DNA of 64,000 bases from an uncultured Clostridia bacterium (GTDB lineage: Bacteria; Bacillota; Clostridia; Oscillospirales; Ruminococcaceae), in the NCBI GenBank assembly GCA_947627875.1, contig CANQXS010000004.1:80041-144040 (forward strand). The letters are read 5' to 3'. This document shows positions 58,553 through 64,000 of this stretch, one piece after another (position 1 is the stretch's first letter; the number at the start of each line of letters is the position of its first letter). The notes beneath the pieces were generated by a model, which was not told the DNA's origin, did no database searches, and saw nothing but the letters and a program-made list of their open reading frames with translations. The position numbers and the translations under genes are program-made.

Positions 58553-61500
58553 TTATTCCGTCCTCAGCGCGACGACCGGGTCTTTCTTTGCCGCGCTCCT
58601 CGACGGTATGATTCCCGCGATGAGCGTTAAGACCATGCTTATCGCAATCAGGATCAGCGCGGCGGGGATAGGCAGGAACGCGCTCAAAGTTTTGATACCC
58701 GTCAGGTGGTGCAGAATGAGATTTATTGGTATGCAGAGCAGATACGTCATCAGCACGCCCAGCAGCCCCGATGCGAAGCCGATTATCACCGTTTCCGCGT
58801 TGAACATTCCCGAGACGTTTCGCTTCGATGCGCCAATCGCTCTGAGGATTCCGATTTCTTTCGTGCGCTCCTGAACAGAAATCAGCGTTATCACGCCGAT
58901 CATTATCGACGAAACAACAAGCGAGATTGCGACGAACGCAATCAGCACATATGTAATTGCGTTGATTATCGTGTTGACCGAGGCCATCATAATCCCGACA
59001 TAATCGGTGTAATGTATCTGCGAAAGCTCCTCGACGGTGTCGTTATATGCCGTGATTGCGTCCTCAATGACCTCTTTATTCTCGAAAGTCGAAGCGAAAA
59101 TATTTATGCTCGCGGGGCTGTCAATATCTACGCAGCCAAGCGCCGAGAGGTTGTCGTCGTAGGTCGAATCGGAAAATTCGGTTACCTCGTCATAGTAGAT
59201 GGCGCACTGCTCGGCGGTGTAGGTTTGCATCGCCATATCGAGGGCGGCGGCAAGCTGCGCGGGCTCCATTCCCGACATCTGTTCACTTACCTGCGCGGCG
59301 TATTGCGCTTTGACCTGCTCGGCAGCCATCTGCGAAAACAGCTCGGTCATTTCCTCGTCGCTCATATTGCTGACGTATTCGGTGATCCGCGCCTCGTCCA
59401 TTCCCATCTGCTCGACAAGCCCCGTAATCATCGCGGTTTCCATGTCCTCGCGGGTCATCGTTGACATTGTCTGCGCAACGGTTTGTTCAAGCTGCTCATC
59501 ACTCGGAATGCTCATAATGTCAATATATGCCGCCGCTTTTTCGGATTCATTGAGCCCAGAGATATACTCTCTGAAAGCAGCCTCTTTTTCTTCGTCGGAG
59601 AGACTCCCGGTGTTTTCGTTGAACGGCAGACCCGTGAAAATATCGGTCTCGGGATCGGCCTGCTGAGCCTTTATCGCGGCGGATTCTTTGGAATGCTCGA
59701 TAACATATTCCGTCAGCTTGCTTGTGTAGCCGATAGAGCCCGAAAGCATTGTCGAAACCGCGTTCTCCTTCGGACGGATAATGCCGGAAACTTTGAGCGG
59801 AATCGCGTTGTCATAGAGATACTGAAGCCCCGCGTCGGTCGTTCGGAGGTCTCTGTATGTCCCCGTTGCGCTGTCAAAGGTGTAGCAGTCGGAGTTGAGT
59901 ATAGTGCGGTATTCCATATCGCATATTTCCTCGTAGGTCCATTTTCTCTCGGTCGGGGGAAGCTCTGTCTTATTTATTGCCGCATTCATAGCCTTATCCA
60001 CGTTCTCTTTTGGCGAAAGACCCAAGGCGTAGAGCGACAAATCGTTAAGCTCATTATTTTCATCGAGCACCAAAACTATCTCGTTATATTCGGTCGGCCA
60101 TGAGCCGTAAACGACGTCGTACTGCTTCTCCAAAAGCGGGCTGATGAGCTTGCCGTTGTCGCCGGGGAGCATTTCCTGCCATAGCTGCGACGACATTCCG
60201 CCCGGCATCATCATCGTCTGCGTGGGCGAGTCGGTTATGCCGTACTGCTCGCCGAGGGACAAAAGCGAGGTGATGTCGGTGTTCAGATACTCCACCAGAA
60301 AATCTTTCATCAGCTCCTCCATATCGGAGCGGATAATGTCGCCGTCGATGTTCTTCGTATAGACCAAAAGGTCGAGGTCGTAGGTGTACTGAATGCCGCT
60401 TATAGCCTCGCCAAGCGCGGGGTCATCGACCCGCTTTTGCTCGAGATACTTCTTGAACGCGGCGAGGTCATTTTCGTTAGCCTCCATTTCGCTTAGCGAG
60501 TTCACCATGTCGTAGATCATTCCCTTGGCGTAGACCGCGTCTTTTTCGTGGGTATTGGTGGACCGCGCCGCCCCGATAAAGGTCTCCATAAGGGCGGAGA
60601 TGTCCATATTCTGGGCTTCAAGGGTCAGCGGGTAGGACGACAGAGTGTCCTCCTCCACGGTGTTGATGTATGTGGTCATGCCCTGCGAAACCGCGAAAAT
60701 AAGGGCTATGCCGATAATGCCGATGCTTCCCGCAAATGAGGTCAGCGCGGTCCTGCCCTTTTTCGTGAACAGGTTTTTGAGCGACAGTCCGAACGACGTC
60801 GCAAACGACATCGACGGCAGCTTTTTGCTCTCCGTTTTGGATTTTTCTTTCAAATGCTCCCGATTTACATCTTCCTGCGTGAGCGGGGCGGAATCGTCGG
60901 TAATTTCGCCGTCGAGCATACGGATAATGCGGGTAGAATACTTCTCCGCAAGGTCGGGGTTATGGGTCACCATCACGACAAGCCGGTCTTTGGCGATTTC
61001 CTTTAAGATGTCCATTACCTGAATGCTCGTCTCGGTGTCGAGCGCACCGGTCGGCTCGTCGGCGAGGACTATATCGGGGCTGTTGACGATTGCTCGGGCG
61101 ATTGCCACCCTCTGCATCTGCCCGCCCGACATCTCGGCAGGGCGCTTGTTGAGCTGCGAGCCAAGACCGACCCGCTCCAAAGCCTCCTTAGCGCGCTTTC
61201 TACGCTCAGTTTTTGATACTCCCGAGAGGGTCAGGGCAAGCTCGACATTTCTCAAAACCGACTGGTGCGGAATGAGGTTGTAGCTCTGAAAAACAAATCC
61301 TATCGAGTGGTTGCGGTAGGCGTCCCAGTCGCGGTCTTTGAAGTCCTTAGTCGAGCGTCCGTTGATGATAAGGTCGCCCGCGGTGTACTGGTCGAGACCG
61401 CCGATGATATTGAGCATCGTAGTCTTTCCGCAGCCCGACGGACCTAAAATCGAGACAAAATCGTTGTCCCGAAATTTCAGGGAGATACCCTTTAAAGCGT

Positions 61501-61555
61501 GGACAACGCCGTCGCCCGCGGGGTAGTCCTTTTTGATGTTTTGAAGTTCAAGCAT
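58553..61555 (-). CDS. MacB-like ABC transporter: ATPase fused to FtsX-type permease
   Basis: 1,000 residues. The N-terminal LolD/MacB-type ATPase (1-230) has Walker [11 protein letters not shown], signature [12 protein letters not shown] and Walker [14 protein letters not shown] helix near 270 is followed by a very long extracellular region (about 300-860, rich in Glu and Met) and three C-terminal helices of the FtsX fold, with [19 protein letters not shown]. Such proteins act mechanically on envelope substrates or export peptides. TAAAGGAG precedes the ATG. It is the third gene after a TVP38-like protein and a GT8 transferase; how the three relate is unknown. Confidence 0.92.
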   Translation of the reverse strand: MLELQNIKKDYPAGDGVVHALKGISLKFRDNDFVSILGPSGCGKTTMLNIIGGLDQYTAGDLIINGRSTKDFKDRDWDAYRNHSIGFVFQSYNLIPHQSVLRNVELALTLSGVSKTERRKRAKEALERVGLGSQLNKRPAEMSGGQMQRVAIARAIVNSPDIVLADEPTGALDTETSIQVMDILKEIAKDRLVVMVTHNPDLAEKYSTRIIRMLDGEITDDSAPLTQEDVNREHLKEKSKTESKKLPSMSFATSFGLSLKNLFTKKGRTALTSFAGSIGIIGIALIFAVSQGMTTYINTVEEDTLSSYPLTLEAQNMDISALMETFIGAARSTNTHEKDAVYAKGMIYDMVNSLSEMEANENDLAAFKKYLEQKRVDDPALGEAISGIQYTYDLDLLVYTKNIDGDIIRSDMEELMKDFLVEYLNTDITSLLSLGEQYGITDSPTQTMMMPGGMSSQLWQEMLPGDNGKLISPLLEKQYDVVYGSWPTEYNEIVLVLDENNELNDLSLYALGLSPKENVDKAMNAAINKTELPPTERKWTYEEICDMEYRTILNSDCYTFDSATGTYRDLRTTDAGLQYLYDNAIPLKVSGIIRPKENAVSTMLSGSIGYTSKLTEYVIEHSKESAAIKAQQADPETDIFTGLPFNENTGSLSDEEKEAAFREYISGLNESEKAAAYIDIMSIPSDEQLEQTVAQTMSTMTREDMETAMITGLVEQMGMDEARITEYVSNMSDEEMTELFSQMAAEQVKAQYAAQVSEQMSGMEPAQLAAALDMAMQTYTAEQCAIYYDEVTEFSDSTYDDNLSALGCVDIDSPASINIFASTFENKEVIEDAITAYNDTVEELSQIHYTDYVGIMMASVNTIINAITYVLIAFVAISLVVSSIMIGVITLISVQERTKEIGILRAIGASKRNVSGMFNAETVIIGFASGLLGVLMTYLLCIPINLILHHLTGIKTLSAFLPIPAALILIAISMVLTLIAGIIPSRSAAKKDPVVALRTE

Positions 61556-61587
61556 AGTTAAGCACTCCTTTAATATGATGAATCAAA

Positions 61588-62433
61588 TTATTTAGTTAAT
61601 TCTTTATTTACGGTTATTTTTTCTACAGCTTCGTCATAAAACACATTCAGCGAGCCGAAATAATTCTCTTTCCACGGCTTGTTCCTCCCGCAGTAGTGGA
61701 TCACGACAGAATGCGCGCGCACCCAGTCGAGGTCAAGCCCCTTTTCAAACGCGCTGTGCATGATAAACAGCCGCTCGGTCATATTGTACCGGAATGGGTC
61801 GAGGGCGTAAATCCGGCTGCCGTAAAGGCTGCTGATTATGTCCTGATCGGGCAGCATCAAAAGCGCCTTGTGTTTCTCAATGAACTTGACGACCTCGCCG
61901 CAGTCCTGCTCACGGCGCAATAGCTCCAAATTCATCAACAGCACGCCCGAGTTGATATACGGGCTGTCGTCGCCCATGTCGAGCCGTAGTTCGTTAAATT
62001 TGTGAATCAATCCCGGGTTGCCGATATGCGAAGCCGCCGCGTAAAAATAATCCTCCATCGGCAGGTTATAAAGCGGCAGAATTGAGCCGTTTATAACAAG
62101 ATCGGGGTCGAGATACAGCACTCTATTGACCGTTTCGGGCAGATATTTCGCCGCGAAAATGCGGTAGTAAATTTCTTTCGGATAGCGCGAAGTCGTCGGA
62201 GCGTCCGAAAGCGGCATATCGCTTGCGTCAATAGGTATCAGCCGACCGCGCCCGCAAAGCAGGTTTTCGGTAGATGTCAAAGCATTTTTTCTTATAGATG
62301 TATGCAAAAGATACACGTCAAAATCGCAGTCGGGATTGAAGCGCAGGAGCGTAGACAGCATGACATTCAACTGCGGAATATAGTTTTCGTCGAGGGTGAC
62401 TAAAATGTTGACCTGATTTTTCTGCTCGCTCAT
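61588..62433 (-). CDS. Glycosyltransferase family 8
   Basis: 281-residue GT8 enzyme using a nucleotide sugar. QVNILVTLDENYIPQLNVML opens the Rossmann half, the metal-binding DxD is in VLYLDPDLVING, and SPYINSGVLLMNLELLR and DQDIISSLYG are conserved GT8 blocks. The late motif IHYCGRNKPW supplies the C-terminal His ligand. ATG overlaps the upstream TVP38 stop by four bases, so the two are coupled. It probably decorates an extracellular polysaccharide or lipid; acceptor unknown. Confidence 0.92.
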   Translation of the reverse strand: MSEQKNQVNILVTLDENYIPQLNVMLSTLLRFNPDCDFDVYLLHTSIRKNALTSTENLLCGRGRLIPIDASDMPLSDAPTTSRYPKEIYYRIFAAKYLPETVNRVLYLDPDLVINGSILPLYNLPMEDYFYAAASHIGNPGLIHKFNELRLDMGDDSPYINSGVLLMNLELLRREQDCGEVVKFIEKHKALLMLPDQDIISSLYGSRIYALDPFRYNMTERLFIMHSAFEKGLDLDWVRAHSVVIHYCGRNKPWKENYFGSLNVFYDEAVEKITVNKELTK

Positions 62434-63131
62434 GATTTAAACTCCTTTTTCTTTTTTAACACATAGAAAATTATCAACGAGAAAACGCTCAGGCATATTT
62501 CGCATATCAGCGAAAGCCAAAACGCGGGTGAGGAAACGTCGTTTATGCTCATTCCCAACACCGAAAAATTGATTATCGACGGCAAAAGCCCCGCAATAGT
62601 GCCGATTATGTAGCGGACATAGTCAAGCCCGCTCGCGCCTAAATACATACTGACTAAATCGGCGGGCAGCACGCCCACCAGCCTGACGAGGAACGAAATC
62701 AGCAGGTCGTTTTGCTTCGGGAACGAGCGCAAAAGCTCAAGCTTCGGATTCTTTTGAACTAATCGGTCGAGCAGCTTTGCGCCCAGATGCTTGCCGACCA
62801 AAAACGGCAGGGTCGTCATAATTACGCTGCCCGCAGCATTCACGGCTATGGCGGTCGGCAGAGGGAAGATAATCCCGCTTGCGGCGTATAAGATACCGCC
62901 GTAGATAGGCATTGATATGCCTTTTAAGGCATACAGAAAAAGTATTATCAGAATCGCCAAGGCGGGATTTTTCGGGGTGAAATGCACGATTTTTTCGACG
63001 GTTAGCTCGTCACGGTGTATGAGCAGGCAAAGGGCTGCGCCCAGCCATATTAAAACGGCAGCGATTTTTAAAATAATATCTGCGCGGGATTTTTCCGCGC
63101 TCGACTCGGGGTTGTAGCATTTCATAGGCAC
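62430..63131 (-). CDS. TVP38/TMEM64 (VTT/DedA-like) membrane protein
   Basis: 233 residues, five to six helices, with the VTT-domain core YGGILYAASGIIFPLP, then GKHLGAKLLDRLV and LVGVLPADLVSMYLGASGL. VTT-domain proteins are thought to flip lipids or carrier phosphates in the membrane. That would fit a neighbouring glycosyltransferase. Start uncertain: GTG at 63131 or ATG at 63125; AAAGGAG lies more than 30 nt upstream. A TATAAT at about 63184 may belong to its promoter. Confidence 0.85.
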   Translation of the reverse strand: MPMKCYNPESSAEKSRADIILKIAAVLIWLGAALCLLIHRDELTVEKIVHFTPKNPALAILIILFLYALKGISMPIYGGILYAASGIIFPLPTAIAVNAAGSVIMTTLPFLVGKHLGAKLLDRLVQKNPKLELLRSFPKQNDLLISFLVRLVGVLPADLVSMYLGASGLDYVRYIIGTIAGLLPSIINFSVLGMSINDVSSPAFWLSLICEICLSVFSLIIFYVLKKKKEFKS

Positions 63132-63295
63132 TGCGGCAATCTGTACGGCTTATCCGTTACAGATTCTCCTTTCCTGCTCAAATTATATCATTCTAAATTG
63201 CAAAAGTCATTTTACAAAAACAGGCGTGTGTCAAAAAATTTGACACGCGTCAAAAAAATGATAAATATAACGGTTATAAGACATTCCGCATAAAA

Positions 63296-63327
63296 AGCGA
63301 AAGCAGGCGAAAAACCGCCTGCTTTTG
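63296..63327. terminator. Terminator between the TVP38 and lipoprotein genes
   Basis: AAAGCAGGCG and CGCCTGCTTTT pair around AAAAAC, followed by a T-rich tail. It can end leftward transcription of the small lipoprotein gene. Confidence 0.8.
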
Positions 63328-63364
63328 TATTAGAGTATAATTTATCCGGCAGATAAATGAGAAT

Positions 63365-63829
63365 TTATGAGTTTATAATATCTAATATATTCTCAATAGT
63401 GCTATCTGGTAATTCATAATAAAATGTTAATACATCACTTGGGAGTATCATATTTTTTACAACTTCACTTGAAATCGCCTCAATAACATACGGGCTATCC
63501 TCAAATATTATTATGGTTTCAATAAGTTCGTAACCTCTCTCTTTATTAGGGTCTTGTCCCGCTAAGAGGGTTTTCTCTTGATAAACAAGCAACTTATACT
63601 CAGGCGTTAAACCTTCGGGCAATTCATTTACTTCTGACCAATCATTATTATTCAGCAGGTTATTTATTGTATCCTCGTTATCTATAGTTGACAGTAATTC
63701 ATCTTGTATAGAAAAGATTTCTATTCTGCTCTTCTTCTCCACTTCATCACCTGTACTGTTAGTAGTTTGAAAAGCACAGCCAGCCAAGCTAAACATACAA
63801 GCTATTAAAATTGTTATTATTCTTTTCAT
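63365..63829 (-). CDS. Small AT-rich lipoprotein of unknown function
   Basis: 154 residues with signal peptide and lipobox FSLAGC (Cys about 18), so it is anchored outside the membrane. The rest is acidic, with FSIQDELLSTIDNEDTINN and IIIFEDSPYVIEAISSEVV, resembling small secreted immunity-like or regulatory lipoproteins, but no family is recognised. It is clearly more AT-rich than the neighbouring genes, which suggests recent transfer. AAGGAAG lies upstream at slightly long spacing. It overlaps the stop of a short frame upstream. Confidence 0.75.
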   Translation of the reverse strand: MKRIITILIACMFSLAGCAFQTTNSTGDEVEKKSRIEIFSIQDELLSTIDNEDTINNLLNNNDWSEVNELPEGLTPEYKLLVYQEKTLLAGQDPNKERGYELIETIIIFEDSPYVIEAISSEVVKNMILPSDVLTFYYELPDSTIENILDIINS

Positions 63830-63977
63830 ATTAGATAATCTTCCTTTTTCAAATCCCGATTTATAGCATTGCCCGCCATATGTTCAAGCGACAAATCCGC
63901 GCTCTGGTATGACTGCTTTTGATGATAACGTACAATATCTTTCGCAAAAAGAAAATTTGTGCAAAAAGTAGACATGT
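63828..63977 (-). CDS. Possible short CDS upstream of the lipoprotein
   Basis: A reverse frame reads MSTFCTNFLFAKDIVRYHQ and ends NRDLKKEDYLI, its TGA overlapping the ATG of the lipoprotein gene (ATGA). Overlap suggests coupling, but the start near 63977 has no ribosome site and the window ends 23 nt further on. It may be the tail of a longer gene or a remnant. Confidence 0.3.
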
Positions 63978-64000
63978 CCCCGCACTTCTGGTAGAATGAA

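Noticed and set aside
58553..61555. Macrolide exporter
   Set aside because: MacB-like architecture alone does not show drug export; the very long extracellular domain and the TVP38/GT8 partners do not match MacAB operons.
63940..64000. Possible insertion-sequence terminus near the right edge
   Set aside because: The sequence around GTAGACATGTCCCCGCAC looked like an element end, but no transposase or matching inverted repeat lies inside the window.

Overview
The window looks like a chromosomal segment of a gut-type Clostridia bacterium, most likely Oscillospirales/Ruminococcaceae-like. It is fairly GC-rich, with strong GGAGG ribosome sites and TTGACA-17-TATAAT promoters. It carries a Bacillota-style division/cell-wall (dcw) cluster, a meso-DAP-type MurE, an energy-coupled thiamine transporter component (ThiT) and a SpoVD-like PASTA penicillin-binding protein. 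The taxonomic call is inference from gene style; no 16S gene is present.

Layout. 1-3.6 kb: edge of a secreted-protein gene, a type I pullulanase and an M20 dipeptidase. 3.6-17.8 kb: two giant leftward genes. One is a secreted subtilisin-like protease of about 2,250 residues with dockerin-like and cohesin-like modules, whose signal peptide is out of frame across a run of ten G. The other is a cyclic beta-1,2-glucan synthase-type enzyme of 2,355 residues. 18-24 kb: phosphoglycerate mutase, riboswitch-controlled thiT, and a sulfur-amino-acid locus (metY with a possible leader peptide, an Rrf2 regulator, cysK) whose cysK 3' end has been amplified as a 134-bp tandem repeat. 24.4-30 kb: HD protein, a heavy-metal/copper module (DUF2318 lipoprotein plus an HMA-SafE-cupredoxin fusion), a scar of gene remnants, a GH63-type glycosidase and its divergent AraC regulator. 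30-33.2 kb: a BlaI-type repressor with two operators driving a leucine-rich-repeat membrane protein, then an NlpC/P60 lipoprotein that has lost its catalytic residues.

33.3-49.5 kb is the envelope core, read leftwards: mraZ-rsmH-ftsL-pbp-murE-mraY-ftsW-murG-murA-ftsQ-ftsZ, then glmM-glmS under their own promoter. These genes supply UDP-GlcNAc precursors, lipid-linked peptidoglycan synthesis and the divisome. murF, murD and murC are not in the cluster. 49.6-55.9 kb: a Nif11-like small peptide, a CNNM/CBS transporter, an SPFH protein, a Na+/Ca2+ exchanger-family gene behind a probable yybP-ykoY (Mn2+) riboswitch, an M28 peptidase, an MBL-fold hydrolase and tRNA-Ser(GCU). 55.9-64 kb: a GntR-regulated ABC exporter operon with a zinc-ribbon protein, then an operon of a TVP38 membrane protein, a GT8 glycosyltransferase and a MacB-like ABC protein, and finally an AT-rich edge with a lipoprotein.

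No CRISPR array, intact insertion sequence, prophage or complete defence system was recognised. The most unusual items are the homopolymer-interrupted modular protease, the tandem 134-bp palindromic element, the catalytically dead NlpC/P60 protein, the BlaI-LRR pair, the metY upstream ORF and the Nif11-like peptide.
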